Shown here one piece after another: positions 30,838-43,600 of a stretch of DNA of 64,000 nt. The stretch comes from Allodiplogaster sudhausi (taxonomy: Eukaryota > Nematoda > Chromadorea > Rhabditida > Diplogasteridae). Below the pieces are notes generated by a model. That model had not been told where the DNA came from and searched no databases. It was given only the letters and a program-made list of their open reading frames with translations. Every line of letters starts with the position of its first letter. The stretch's first letter is position 1. Both the position numbers and the translations under genes were made by a program. Location: NCBI GenBank assembly GCA_945643635.1, contig CALZFC010000009.1, positions 2,314,001 to 2,378,000 on the forward strand, read 5' to 3'.

Positions 30838-31745
30838 GGGGAAAGTAGTATGGAGTGTGCGCTGAGGGCGCGCACATCTATTGATCGAGGCCGACTGTTG
30901 TTGATTGGTGAGGAAGGGAAGGGGGGAAGGGTAGCAGGCAGCAAGGGGGGGGGCATGGCCGTCCCCTGCTGCCCGCTGGCCATTGCAACCTCTTCGCAAT
31001 CTATGCAAGAGAAGGACGAAAGATTGAAGAGGGATAATAAGAGTGTGTGTGAGAGAGAGAGAGAGGGAGAAAGAGAGGCAGTGCGAACTCTGTTCGCCAA
31101 AACGCAATAGGTTCCTTTGCACATATTTACTCGGCACCCAAGGATAGGGGCTGACTCTAGATGCGCACATTCTCTCCGATCGGCTCTTCTCTCATTTCTA
31201 CCCATATCGATGATGCCCGGAGAGAGGAGAGAGAGAGAGAGAGATAGAGAGAGAGAAATAGTGATAAAAGGTGAGATAGAGACACTGACAAAAATAGTGA
31301 GAAAGAAACAGAGAGTTACTGTGACTAAGAGCGAGACAGAAGACAGAGGGGGAAAACCACTCGATAATCCTAGTGCGGTCATGATTCTTTCACTAAATAG
31401 CGCGAAAACAGAAGAGGGAGGGAGAGAGAGAGACAGACAGACAGACTTAGAGAGAGAGAGAGCAGAGCACGTGGCATTTTCTGAAAAAGAGGAGGCATGG
31501 TCTAGAGGAAGCAACAACTCGACATCTCATTCTCTTCTCTTTTCTCTTCTTCTGCCTCTCCAAGACTCCCAGCAATTACACGATGGAATCAGCAGAATCC
31601 TGCTGATTCTGAGTGAGATGAAACAAATATTTTGGCTACCTCTTTGCTCTCGCCTTACAATTAGGATCTTTTTTCCTCGCAGTCGCAAACAAAACGCAAA
31701 CAGGTGACGGACAGAGATACCCACCACTTAGATGTAGACTCTGTT

Positions 31746-31787
<42 letters not shown>

Positions 31788-32134
31788 GGAAATTCCGTTC
31801 TTCATATGAGCGCACAGCGTGCTTGATTTGGGAAAAAAGTGGCTAACAGCAAAAGAGCAAAGATAACAAGGTGCGCTGTCAGCGAAAATGATAGATAATG
31901 AATGAAAAAGAGAAAAGAGAACAGAGGGCAGAATGAGCGAAAACTTCGCGCGCAAAAAAAGAAAGAAAATAAACTGATAAAGCATGACAAATGATGAGAA
32001 GAAAGAAAGAGATTGGAGAAATGAAGAACTGACTGTAAATGATTGGGCTTCTCGGGCGGCGGCGCACGTGGGTCGAGGCTGGTCGAGCCAGCCGGCGACT
32101 GCATGCTCCCGCTGCTCGTGCTGTTGCTGCTCAT
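24722..32134 (-). CDS. unk: Unkempt-type CCCH zinc-finger RNA-binding protein
   Basis: Unkempt binds UAG/U-rich mRNA and represses translation in neurons and developing tissue. Exons in transcript order: 32134-32034, 30142-29933, 29849-29694, 29568-29468, 29245-29110, 29002-28849, 27159-27036, 26735-26656, 26556-26476, 26255-26186, 25798-25616, 25490-25335, 25243-25176, 25122-24988, 24862-24722. They close in phase to 631 residues. Six CCCH fingers are recognisable in two clusters, for example QHRPYTCFNWHFANQRRRRP, ERKYHLRYYKTAQC, LCRQGYACPFYHNSKDRRR, NCGYCHTRTEQQFHPEIYKS and HGYCPRAVFCAFAHHD. Near the C-terminus is a coiled coil (LYEELSKTKEELNEHH onward). The chosen ATG is the first after an in-frame stop. 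The model ends after the coiled coil without the C-terminal RING I expect in the family; the last exon could instead splice on. Introns 1 (1.9 kb) and 6 (1.7 kb) are packed with GA/CT repeats. Confidence 0.93.
26815..26935. repeat. (GA)n-rich tract in Unkempt intron 7
   Basis: Interrupted GAGA repeats between the Unkempt exons at 26656-26735 and 27036-27159. Confidence 0.85.
27565..27664. repeat. ~33-bp tandem repeat, three copies
   Basis: The unit GAGAAAGACAGCGG(A/C)AGAATGAG followed by a short GA run recurs three times. It lies within Unkempt intron 6. Confidence 0.8.
27966..28085. repeat. (GA)n-rich tract in Unkempt intron 6
   Basis: Interrupted GAGAG/GCGAGAG repeats. They generate spurious long open frames on both strands. 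Confidence 0.85.
29036..29074. repeat. (CT)n microsatellite in Unkempt intron 5
   Basis: A pure CT run in a 107-nt intron. In the sense of the gene it is a GA run lying between donor and acceptor, the opposite polarity to several other introns here. Confidence 0.9.
30778..30836. repeat. (GA)n microsatellite in Unkempt intron 1
   Basis: A GA run with rare AT and AAAG interruptions. Confidence 0.9.
31744..31787. repeat. (CT)n microsatellite in Unkempt intron 1
   Basis: A near-pure CT run in the same intron as the (GA)n at 30778-30836, in opposite orientation, so the transcript could pair the two. Confidence 0.9.
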
Positions 32135-32499
32135 CGTCACCGGCAACGCCGGCTGAAGCTGCTCTCCCTCCGATCGCGCCTAGCTCCTCCTGCACACACT
32201 CACCTCTTGCACGGAATCAGCTGACTGGCGGATACGAGACAACGACGTGGTGAGAGAGAGCGAGAGAAAGAGAGAAAGAGAAGAGAGAGAGGGAGAGAAA
32301 GAAAGAGAGAGAGAGAAGAGAGAGAAGAGAGAGAGAGCGTTGCAGGGTGAGAGACGCAGAGTCTCCTCTCGGCATCACATTCCTGCCACACGAAGAGAGA
32401 GATGAAAAGAGCGAATGGACGAAATGGGCGAGGAGGGAGCGGCTTGCCACAAAGAAGGCTGACAGCTGGGCACGCGGCCCCGTTCCAGTGAAAGAGGGG

Positions 32500-32599
32500 A
32501 GAGAAAGAGCACGTCCAAAGAGGAGAGAGAGCGAGAGAGAAAGAGCACGTCCAAAGAGGAGAGAGCGAGAGAGAAAGAGCATGCCCAAAGAGGAGAGAG

Positions 32600-32650
<51 letters not shown>
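32500..32650. repeat. Short tandem repeat grading into (GA)n
   Basis: A unit of about 32-34 bp containing AAAGAGCA(C/T)G(T/C)CCAAAGAGGAGAGAG is repeated three times between about 32500 and 32600, then gives way to a pure GA run. Confidence 0.8.
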
Positions 32651-32652
<2 letters not shown>

Positions 32653-33444
32653 AAGCGCGAAAGGCCAGGAAGAGACTTATGGCAGGCAAAGTCATGAGTA
32701 AGCAACCACTTCAAAAACTCGAGTGACTCTAAAATTAGAGTGGAGCGCATGGCAATGAGAGAAAGATAAAATAAATGCTTTGGGCAAGAGATATGGTGGC
32801 GGCCGCATCCTAACGTAGCTGAGAGTAACTCCAAGCGGACTGCCACTCCCCTTCTGATGAATGGGCGTGTTTAGAGGAAAGGCAACAACACGTGGTAAGC
32901 AATGAGTAGGTATGAACGGGAGCGAGAGAGTGAGAGAGATAAGATAAAGAGAGTGAGAGAGAGAGAGTAAGAGAGTGGGAGAGAAGGAGAGTGAGAGAGA
33001 GATTACAGAGAGAGAAAGAAAGAATGTCAAGGATATTCTTGAGAACAGCAACGGCCGGTGCTGCTCAAGACAGAGCAGTGCAGTGGTGGAGCGTGGCAAG
33101 GAAGAGGCATTCGCTCCGCCCTCTCTACTCTCTCCACTCTCCCTCCACGCACTCTCTTTCTCTCTCTTCTCTCCTTCTCTGTCGCCCACTCTCTCTCATC
33201 GTGCTCTCTTTCTCTGCACTCTCTCACCGCCTGGCCGGCCGTCGATCGGTCCCCCGCCACTTCGCCTCGCTCCCCCTAGCGTCGCGAGCTGGGTGACAGA
33301 CACAGCCGCTGCTGCAGCCGACTCACTCACCCAACCAACAAAACAAGCAACCAAAACATGGTTGGTTTCCGTCTAGATCACCCCCCTCCTCTCCCATCTC
33401 CTTTTCAGCGTATCTGGCCACCACACTAGATCACAATCGTTCCA

Positions 33445-33602
33445 ACTTTCTCTCTCTCTCTCTCCCTCTCGCTCTCTTTCTCTCTCTACCTACTCTCTCT
33501 CCCTACTCTCTCTCGCTCTCTTTTTCTTTCCCGCTCTCTCTTTCCCTCTTACATCCTCATCCTATTTCTCTCTGTCTGTCTCTCTCTCTCAATCTCTCTC
33601 AG

Positions 33603-33650
<48 letters not shown>
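33445..33650. repeat. CT-rich tract with pure (CT)n core
   Basis: Long CT-rich low-complexity DNA; 33612-33650 is close to pure CT. It is followed by a short ACAC-rich patch at about 33655-33685. Confidence 0.9.
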
Positions 33651-33651
<1 letters not shown>

Positions 33652-34362
33652 CGCACACGGACACACATACACACATACAAACACACTTATTCCTGGGGCG
33701 TTATATTGCGTTCAAGCGAATTATGCGGTGGTCTTTCGCTCTTCAATTCACAAACTCAGGCATAGAATGCCAGTCTGGCAAACACAAAAAAGGATGGACG
33801 CATTCTCGCCATGCAACAAGAGACCGGCAGTCGTGATGAAGATGAGAAAGAGGTTGGTTGGAAGAAGCGAATGAATTCCCTGCCTCAGGCAGTCTGCACG
33901 TGGTTTCTAACTCTTCTCCTCCTCCTTCCAGACTCCTCCTTCTCTTTTTCTCTCTCTCTTTCTCTTCTCGTGCAGGGAGTTGAAGAAGCTTGGCTTGTTG
34001 ACGACGCAGCCTTAGCCTCATGCGCGTCATTCCCTCGATGTCTTCTGATGGCAGGAGGCGGTCACGCGCTCTCTCTCGCTCTCTCTCTCTCTCCTCTTCT
34101 TCTTCTACTACTCCCCTGGCCATCGTCTCCATCTACACAAAGAAAGTCGTTTATGCTATGCGCCTTAATGTTTGACGTACATATATATCTTCATTGGCAC
34201 ACGTCTGAACAACTGAAAGAGATAAAATAAAATAAATTCTATAAACAATTCCACACGAATTTAGCTCACATTCGACAGAGTAGCAAATGTGTTATTGAAT
34301 CGGAATTGCTCTTTGAACACTTGCGGAGAGAAAGAAAGAGAGAGAGGGAGAGAGAGAAAGAG

Positions 34363-34398
<36 letters not shown>

Positions 34399-35934
34399 TA
34401 TACACATCCTTTCTGAGATCTTTACGTTGCAGGTCCCGCGTAGAATAAATAAACAGTGGAGAAGATAAGATGACATACAGAAAGTATGGAGCAAGAGAAA
34501 GAAAATGGGAGAAGTAAAGGAGAAAAGGGAGAGATAAGTCCTATAATGGTGGTGTTAGTCAAAGAGTGCCTAGTGCTCGGAATTGATGTTCATTCCGCCA
34601 TTGCCATTTGCATGGCCATTCTCGACAGGTTTGGCAGTCGTCTTGGCCAGCCACTGATTCAACACTTTCTGCCGCGCGTCTTCCTTGTTATACTGTACGA
34701 TCTGCTCTCTGTAAAATATTCATTGGTTTTAAATTCATTTTTTAAACGGTCACTTCCATTTACTACATAATAATTAATTAATCAATTAATTAAATTTTGT
34801 TTTGTCATGGATTTGCGAAACTAGCAATGTCCCTTTTAGTTTTTCTCGGATGCTTTTTTCCAATTATTTTTTTTCAAACCTCTTCCATTTTTGTGGCTTC
34901 CACATAAACATTTAAATCAATCGCTGACCCGCTGTCTCCCTCTCCCTCGTTCAATCTTTCTCTCTAACTCTCTCTCCCCTATCTCTTTATCCTTTCGTTA
35001 GCCTCTCCTTACCACCGTGTGATTTCACATTGAACAACGCGAATGCAATCAACAAGCACAAGCACAATCTTTCGCCTCTCCCATTCGAAATAAACGACTC
35101 TTGAGTTCTATTTTGGTTCTCTCTCTCTCACTCTCTTTCTCTCTGTCTCTCTGTCTCTCTTTCTCTCTGTGTCTCTCTGTCTATCTGTCTGTCTGTCTCT
35201 CTCTCTCTCTCTGTCTCTCTCTGGTGAGTGAGAGAGCAGCGGCATGGATCTATGGCTCTGACAGTCTGCGGCAACTAGAGTGAGGGACATGGAAGAGAGA
35301 AGCAAGTAGGATGATGATCCAAAGCGGAACCTGGAAGGAGAGGCGCGTGGCTGACGTGGCATCTGCTGCTTCCGTTTGAGCCAGCCGAGGAATGCCGCCT
35401 CTGCAGCCAGCCGCTTCTCCTTCTCTTCCTTCTCTTCGTCCTCTCGAAGTCTGTGCGCACTCTGAAACTACCAATGCAACCATTCATTACAGTTCTTCAC
35501 GTCGTCGCACATTCATTTTCGTCTATCTCTCGCTCAAACCTTCTTTACTGGTCTTTTCTCTCTTTTTTTCAAAGGTCTCTTCACATGAGCTTGAGAGAGA
35601 AGACTGATCAAAACAGAGAGAGAGAGAGATAGAGAGAAAAGAGGGGGAGAGAGAAAGATAAAGAGAGAGAGAGAGAGGGAAAGAGAGAGAGAGAGAGAGG
35701 GAGAGAGAGAGAGAAATGCCCACCAGTCTCAATCCTTTCCCACGGCACTTGAATATTCGTGCGCTTCAAACGCGACGGACGGGTGCTTTGTGTACTCTGG
35801 TCTCATTCTGTGTTATTCTGTTTAGTGGAACGGCACTTCTTGATGTGCGATTCTCGTCAAGTGCATCGCAGTAAAGTCTTAAGTTCTCAATCTTTCTCCT
35901 TCTCTTCCTCCTCTCTCTTTCTCTATTTTTATAC

Positions 35935-36016
35935 CTCTCTCTCTCTCTCTAGTTCTCTTTCTCTCTCTATTTCTATCCCTCCCTCTCCCTCTCTCTCTCT
36001 ATTTCTATCCCTCTCT

Positions 36017-36057
<41 letters not shown>
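35935..36057. repeat. CT-rich tract with tandem CTATTTCTATCCCTC units
   Basis: A CT run containing two copies of a CTATTTCTATCCCTC word and a pure (CT)n end. Confidence 0.85.
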
Positions 36058-36059
<2 letters not shown>

Positions 36060-36789
36060 TCCTGGTGCTTATGTGGTTACGTGCAGAGAAGAGGCGAAAG
36101 GGCTGCATTAACAAATGTTGCAGAGGGAGGAATGTGAGTGAGAGAGACTGATTCCCTTTGCCGTCCGCCCTTTCCCCCTCCGAGCGTCTTCTCTTCTTCT
36201 GCAGGGGCGAAGAGAAGGGAGCAAAAATTGGCCGAACGAACAACGCGTGCAGCGTGTGGCTGAGTGAGTGATTCGCAGCAACGACAACAACAACTTGAGA
36301 GGAGTGAGAGTCAGAGTCTGTTGGAATACACAGACAGAGATGTATGAGATGGGCACGTAGAGGAGAGAGGAATGGAGCGGGGAATTGGTGAGGGTGGAAG
36401 GGAGGGGGGCATGGGAAGGGGGATGGTCGAGGACAGAAATAGGGGAGGATGGGGAGGGCGACCGTGAACCAAGCAGCAGGCCACATCTCACGCAGCAGAC
36501 GCACACATACATACACAAAGCATGAGAGAAGAAAGGGGAGAGAGAGCAGAGAGAGAAGAGAGAGGGAAGACAGAGAGAGCAGAGAGAGAAGACAGAGAGA
36601 GTAGAGAGAAGCTAGAGAAAGAGGAGAGAGAGACACAGAAGGAGCGCGACGCCAGTCATGCGACCTATCAACACAGCGACCGGGCTGCTGCTGTCTCTCC
36701 TTCGTCCTCCACCCCACAACATTCGGAGTTGTCAACAAGTCGAGAGAAGAAAGAGAGAGCATGGAGGACAGAGAGACAGAGAAAGAGAA

Positions 36790-36821
<32 letters not shown>

Positions 36822-38039
36822 CAGACGGGAGCCGCAGACTCCGCAGCCACACTCACCTGCAACAGCAAAGCGTGATCGGGACTTCCCTTACCCATAACGA
36901 CCATACACTGGGGGGGAAGGGGAGGGAGGGAGAAAGATTGTCTATCGGAAATTGCACAGCTAGTGCCAAACACTATGTTTATCTCGATTTTGCCAGTAGA
37001 GATGAGCCTCGCATGCGGCTTCGAAAAAAAAAAAGAATTCAACATTCACCATATGTATCACACATACAAGACACAAAGACCTTTACGAAAAAAAATCCGC
37101 TTGTGAGTGCTGAAGCGGGAAATTGGTATATTGAGAATGTGCCGATGCAGAAAGATTCACGCTTCACAAACAACCGACACATTCTCCAGCACACCGTGCA
37201 TTTCTTCACCGAAAAGGAATTCGATGTAGCCAGAAGAAGACGAATTCTGCTGATATTTGCAACCCGGTTATTCACATGGCAGTACATTAGTACGAGAAAG
37301 AACGTGCCCTTGCAACATTACGATATGACTTTAATTTAGTGAAATTTTCCCCTCCCAATGAGTGAAAAAGCCCGGAAGATTCACAGAGACTAGGGGGAAA
37401 TGAAGCAACAGTGGAGAATGGTAGGCAAGCGTGGCAGATGGAGACAGACCGGGACTGGATGAATTCCCCGGAGAGGACGGAGAGAGAGGGGACAGAAGTG
37501 CAGAGTGCCGGCTGCCTGCCACTCTCGCACAGGAAACTGATGCCAGGCCAGGCAGGGATAGCGACCACATTTAACATGGCACGATCGTTGTTTCCTTTTA
37601 GTTTAGAATGACAGAAATCTTTACCAACAAAATAACTGTTTTTTTAAGAACTGCCTTTCTTCTACACTGAGACAGAATCACGAAGGCAATCGCAGCCACA
37701 ATTACATATGCATATCCTCTCTCTCTCTATCTCTCTCTCTCTCTCTCGCTCTCATTTTCATTTTTTCTTGCAATCCTGAAAAATTATTTCATCCATTATC
37801 ACTTGAGCATATGTACATATTACATTGTGCTTGTAAAGGGGAAAAAGCCTATCATTTTGAGATGACTTGATTCAGCATATTTACAGCATATATAGGTTTT
37901 TTTGAATCTCTGGAATCGGATTCAACTGATCGTTTTTATTTCTGTTCAGATTTGTGAATCCCATTCTAATCCAACTTTCCCTATTCTGAATCCGAGAATT
38001 TATGTAGGTACCTAGCGTTATAATCGTATAGTTAGATAA

Positions 38040-38405
38040 TCAAGGACAATTTGTCGGACTGGCAGTGCCTGTCAATTCCTGACTGACAGAGCTGCGAGGA
38101 GGCCTTGCTGATTGCGACCTCGGCGCGGGCACGGACTTGGGGCGCGTCCAGGAGGTGCTTCGCGGAGTGGCGTACTGGCTGCGTGAGATGGGCGCGGCGC
38201 CGTCCATGCGGGCGCGGCGGCCACTGGACGGAGAGGCGGCGGCGGCGGGCGGACTGGCGAATCGACGCCGTTGGGGAGTGGAGGGCTGACTCTTCGCGGT
38301 CGGTTTGACCCGCGGACTGCCGCCACTCCCTCCCCCTCCCCCTCCGTCCCCTTGCGCAGCAGCCCCTCCAGTCTCTGCCACTCCCGCCTCAGGCGTGTTA
38401 CTCAT
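38040..38405 (-). CDS. Single-exon basic, disordered orphan protein
   Basis: An ATG at 38405 opens 121 codons to TGA at 38040-38042. The sequence is GC-rich and free of GA repeats, unlike the surrounding DNA. The protein starts acidic/glycine-rich (a GGGGGGSGGSP run). It becomes strongly basic and rich in Ser, Pro and Arg, with SQPSTPQRRRF, SSGRRARMDG, YATPRSTSWTRP and PAPRSQSARPP. The several S/T-P sites next to Arg would suit proline-directed kinases, and the pattern resembles disordered microtubule- or nucleic-acid-binding tails. No domain is recognisable. The pyrimidine-AG just before the ATG could be a 3' splice site, so a 5' untranslated exon, or a longer protein, is possible. Confidence 0.5.
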   Translation of the reverse strand: MSNTPEAGVAETGGAAAQGDGGGGGGSGGSPRVKPTAKSQPSTPQRRRFASPPAAAASPSSGRRARMDGAAPISRSQYATPRSTSWTRPKSVPAPRSQSARPPRSSVSQELTGTASPTNCP

Positions 38406-40690
38406 CGATTCGCTCCTCGGCTTTCGGCTCCTTCTTCGTTCCGCTCAAGCTGAGCAGACAAAAGCAGATATGGTTAGCAGAGGAAGCCAAGCGGCCATCA
38501 TGGGAACGCGAGGCGGATGAGGGTCATATCTGGTCACGGAATCATGGATATACTGTGCAGAGCAACAGAGAGCGAGAGAGAGAACCAAAGGTTATAAATA
38601 ATTCAGCACAAATTCAAATTAAACGAACGAATATGTTGAGTAGATATATGAATATTTAAGCGGAAAGGGTTAGAACTTAAGAAACGGTTTAGTTTATTTA
38701 TATAAAGAATGCCAAGAATATGTTGATAATTTTCCGATATTCTACAAGAAGAGGTCATGCAAGAGATGGAGATTACTCATGAGAAGAGTCATGCGTAAAT
38801 GACGCGCACAGATCTCTGTGTGCCATCTGCTCATTATTCAGTCAGCAGAACAGACGAAGGAGCACAATTGAAAGCGTGCTGAGGCAGGCCATGGCCACTC
38901 TGGATAAGTTCCTCTTCGGCTTCTCTTCTCCAATAGAAGCGAGAGAGGGGAGGGAAAGGGAGAGAAAGATAGAGAGAACGAGAGATAATATAAAAAGAAA
39001 GCGTTGGAAGGAATGATGGGAAGTACTGCTCCATCTCAAAGAAACTGGGGAAGGAGATAAGCTTTGATGGCGCAAGTTTGAATCCTCGTGCGAAAGAGTG
39101 GAAGGCAAATGAATTGAATAATGCGAAGAATCGAGCAAGTTGAAGAGGTAAAAGCAAACTGCAACGAAGAATAAACAAAGGAGTGAACAATGCCGAAACT
39201 GCGGAGAAGACGTAAAAGGAGAAGAATCCAGAGCGGCTCAGCTCATTTGGCAAGAATGATGAGGAAGGAGGGAAGAGAGAGGGAGGGGGAGAGCGGCAAC
39301 CCGTTCCAAGCAGGAGGCGAGAGCCACGCTGACTTATCCGATCAGGGGAGGCACTATTAGGACGGAAGGAGGAAGGAGCCGTGGACAATGCCATTCCTGA
39401 TACTTGCGCCATTACAATCATCATCCTTTTCGGCACTCTGCAAGCGAGCAATTCCAGGGTTGGCATTGCATGTGGCATCTGAAAGAAGAAGGAAGACTGA
39501 AATTGCAAGGAGAATTGGAAGGAGGGCCGGCTCATTCCAGTCACTGGCTGCTGCAACGTTCTACGTTGCCTCTGCCGGAGGAAGTGCAACTGGGGAGAGG
39601 AGCAGGGAGACAGAGAGAGTTAGAGAGAGAGAGTGAGAGAGAGTGAGAGAGAGAGAATTAGAGATATGGATGACTTGATGACGAGAGAGGAAAGCGTGAG
39701 AGTGCGGTACATAGTAAGCAGTAGATGAGAAGGTGGGCATCGTCCACTCGAAGAAGCTTCGTAGCATCTGCCAGCTAAGAGCTAGCAAGAAAGAGCAAAG
39801 CAACTGCCTCCCATGAAGGAAGCAGCCTTGAATGGCCGGCCCATTCTCATATTTGAAGAGGGTTCACATTTCATATGAAATCCCAATTCGTACGTCGGCC
39901 TTCCTCCTAGTTCCTCCAAATCAAAAGGACACAGATAGACAGACGAAGTCGCTCTCCGGAAGTCGACCACTTTCATGGCAACGAATGCATGAAAAGCAGT
40001 GCCCACTCTACACTTACTTGTATTTCGTATTCCTTCGAGTGTATGTATGTAACTTAGAGTAGATTACAGGAGAAACAATACTTCATTTCCTGTAAATGAG
40101 AAGGTTAAAGCCATAAGGATGATAACGCGAATGTGAAGGGGAACGAGAACACCGCAAGGGAACATGTCCAGTGGCACCAGCAGTGTGGAAGAATATCCTA
40201 TTCATAGCCAAGAAGGAAAGCTGCCGAACATGCAAAAACAGATTCGCAAGTGCAAGAAAATTGCCGAGCGGAGCTTCGCCCGTTCATGCGGAAGAGTGCA
40301 TACAAGTACAGATATAGAGGATGGAGAGCATGAGGGGAACAGAAAGAGAAGGTTAGTGGAAGGAAAAGAACGGAAGAAAAACCAGAACTAAAAAATGAAG
40401 AGATTATACAAAAAAAAAACAATTTCACACTCGCGTTTGCGCTTAAAACTCCCTAGAGGCATCAATATCAATTATCGACGATCAGCTCAAGATCATTTCT
40501 GTATCACAGTATTATCTCGTTTCACCTAGACATATATGGAATCGGCAAGCATCTGAACTATGCCCGGATATGAACTGATTCAACTACTTGAGAGAGACAC
40601 CGTGTTCATCATCGAACCTACTCAGACAACCGTATGACAATCCTGAAAACGTGATATGGTTTCATAAGAAAGGGTGGAAAAAGAGCTAGG
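38406..40690. other. Spacer between the orphan gene and DGK-epsilon
   Basis: No supported gene. It includes short GA tracts (for example 39600-39655) and the DGK-epsilon 3' flank. The long antisense open frame at 38834-39589 is rich in Ser, Leu and Phe and derives from GA-rich DNA. Confidence 0.5.
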
Positions 40691-43600
40691 TTATTCGTTG
40701 TCAGCGGGAGTGAAGGGAGGAGGCGCCCGGAGGACGAGGGACTGGCACTTGTGGGAGATGGTAATGGTGGCCGTCTTCTGCATCCACGCCTCTCCGTCCG
40801 ACTGCATCGGAAGTGCGCCCTGCAGAACACGCAGAGTAGCTCGGCGGCCCTGGCAGAGACGGATCGGAGAGGACAGACCGACCTGCAAGGCACTCCCCTT
40901 GCAACTCCACTCTCATGATCCGTATATGTACATACAGACTGCCACTATGGAAAGGGAGCTGAACCTGCAACTGCGCAATGTGAAATGACGAACGAACTGC
41001 GAAGACCTCGAACAAGCCATCGTCCACATATTGGGGCATGCTCGCCTCTCCATCCAGATTCCATACCTGATGCAAATATACGCAATCCTTCTTCTGCAGA
41101 GACTATAAAAAATATGCTATATTATATAGGATATTTTTAAAAATTTATTCTCCATAATTTACTAACTCGTTCCATTCGTTAAAATTACATAGAAAGAGAG
41201 AAATCGAGAATGAATGCGAGACAAAGTATCAAGAAGCAATATGAACCAATAGACTAATGGTAAAGTGATGAAATCCGATCGCGAATACCGACATTAACGC
41301 CGGCGCCCCATGAGGGAATGTTGAGAAAGATGAGTCCTTCGATGTCGGGCAGCTCGATCAGCTCGTCATCCACCCGCAACTCAATCTTTTGATTCAAGCC
41401 TCGACATGCCCGTTCGAAGACATCTTTCGTGCCGTAAGTGAAGAAAAGAAGCTTGTTGAGCAGACGTGAGGACATGGCCCTTAACATTCAACATTCATAG
41501 TCAAATAGGGCTGAATATACCTAGAACAACCCAACGGCAATTTTTTTTATTACAGTATCCATTAATTTTTTGACCTTGATTATTCCCAACAAAAAAAAAA
41601 GTTACCGTGGAAGAGACGACCGCGTGCTCTGCATACTGAATGTCACCCGTGCGTCAACGCCTATCGAGACATAATTCGTCATAGAGAGACGACTGAAAGA
41701 TCAAACGGGAATAGTTAGTCTCTTTCAGGTCATGATAAAAACAAGAGATCTGAGACCTGCTCGAAGATCGAACACCCAATTTCCGAGTTGGCTCAATGAG
41801 TACATTCCATCGGTCAATGAGCTGTTCTTCAGCAGCTTGGATGTTCGAGAGAACCTTATGTATATTTAGAGTAAATAACAGCAAAATATGAGATGAAAGT
41901 AAAATGGAGACTTCAATGGTTCAATTGATCTCCAACCTGTAGAGGAGCATCTCTTCCATCGCTCGCTTTGCCCCAGCAAAGGACTCTGCTCAAGTCGTTG
42001 CCAGTGCCGATAGGAATGACTGCAACCGCCGGAGGGCGACTCAACTCGTCGATGTCATCCAGCACCTGATTGCAATTGATGTCATTCTGAAGGCAGTGAC
42101 ATTTTCGAATAAGTGTTAGTGGAAACGGAGACACACCAGAGAGATGGTGCCATCTCCTCCCGCGATCAGAATTCTCGCTTCAATATCCGGATGGTCTTCC
42201 AGCCACCGTAGGGTTCGTCGCATATTTGCTTTGGTGACATCCACAATCTAAACGATATCTCAAGAATGTCAAGATTAACGAAAATAGATTATTTACATAG
42301 AGAGAAAAATACATGTGCCTACATAGACCAGTGAAATAACAGTGCATAAATAAATAAAATAAAAGAAATATGAAAATGACCTGTATTGGATGCAATACAT
42401 TTCGAAATGCCTTTGCAATGATATCGCCTGCGCCAGAGCCGCTTTTTGGATTCGTGATCACGATAACTGGCCGAAAGTCTTCGACATCAGCAGGCGGCAC
42501 TACCGTTTCGATTACCATCTGCAAAGAAGGTACTTTCTTTGCATTCAGGGAAATTTAAAGTCATGAAAAACAAGCATGGTTTCACAAAATGACGTTTTCA
42601 AATGATATTGCATAAATGCTGCTGTTTCTAGGTCGTGAGCTTCGGTCGTCGTCGTCCACCACCTTCTCTCTCTGTTCAGTTCATATGATGGTTTTGTCTG
42701 GTCTGTATATACATCGTACAAAAAAGAGTTCCTCCGAGTTGTCGCTGACAAATACAACGACGTAGCGCTAAGTTCATTCGATATCAATGATCATTAGAAG
42801 CCGACCTGTTTCTGGTTCCGTGAGCCAGCCTTGCGCGCGGAGACGGCGTTGGGTGGAATAAGCGAGCGTCTCGCGACTCCGCCGTCGCAGTCCTCCTCCA
42901 GCTGGCGCTTGCAGTCCGTGTGGACGGCTCGCGAGCACCACGCACATCTGAGTGATAGATGATGAATGAGGAAGAGGAAGGAATAGAGGGGGGCATGCCA
43001 ATAGGCATCCGAAACATTCTCTCTTCTCAGCTAGCCAGACGGCAGTGCTTCAAGCGAAACTGACCTTTTCGACATCTGGGCGTCGGTTGCTTTATCAAGT
43101 GATAAGGAGAAGGGGGGAGCGTGCTGAGTCAAGGGAAGCGATTCAAAGCCATGTGGCTGTTGTCCTGCGCTTAGAAACTACAGGCGCGCGTCGGTGATGA
43201 AAAGCACAGGGAGCTCCGCCCTTTCATTCCCTCATTCCTTGTTTCTTATGCTTCTATCTCTCTCATTCCTTCTCTCTCTCATTTCTTCTCTCTCTCTCTC
43301 TCTGCTTCAATCGGTTGTCGAATTTGGTGGTGAAGGTCTGTGCTGTACCAAAGAGGGCGAAGAGGAGATGCTTATCTGGCCGGCTCTTCCCTCCACACCC
43401 TCGTGGACAGTGCTTTATTCATTGCTCTCTTGGCTCTTCGCCAACTCTCTCTCATTTCTTACCGATTAGATCACATGCGAGAAGATGCATGCTACTCGCC
43501 ATGTAAGTGTCCCTCCCATTCTCGCACACCCTTGTCAGAGGAGATAATAACTGGACAGGGTGACATACAGGCCCGTCACGCGTTCAAATCAAGAGAGCAA

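Larger units (their letters stand above)
32135..38039. other. 5.9-kb GA/CT-rich spacer upstream of Unkempt
   Basis: No supported gene. It contains the Unkempt promoter side and the densest microsatellites of the window: GA near 32255-32335, 32520-32650, 34325-34395, 35610-35715, 36525-36640 and 36790-36822; CT near 33445-33650, 35120-35222 and 35935-36057. A 192-codon plus-strand open frame (36761-37339) begins in GA repeats. Its second half (about 36,930-37,339) is non-repetitive but shows no domain. Confidence 0.5.

Noticed and set aside
30567..31517. 316-codon minus-strand open frame
   Set aside because: The product is mostly Ser-Leu runs from (GA)n tracts inside Unkempt intron 1; low-complexity artefact.
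35929..36852. 307-codon minus-strand open frame
   Set aside because: Same reason: alternating Ser/Leu and Arg/Glu from CT/GA repeats, with no conserved-looking core.
36761..37339. 192-codon plus-strand frame whose second half is non-repetitive
   Set aside because: It begins in a GA tract, has no recognisable domain, and no splice sites that would connect it to neighbours.
38834..39589. 251-codon minus-strand open frame
   Set aside because: Rich in Ser, Leu and Phe, derived from purine-rich DNA on the other strand; no domain, and codon use unlike the real genes.
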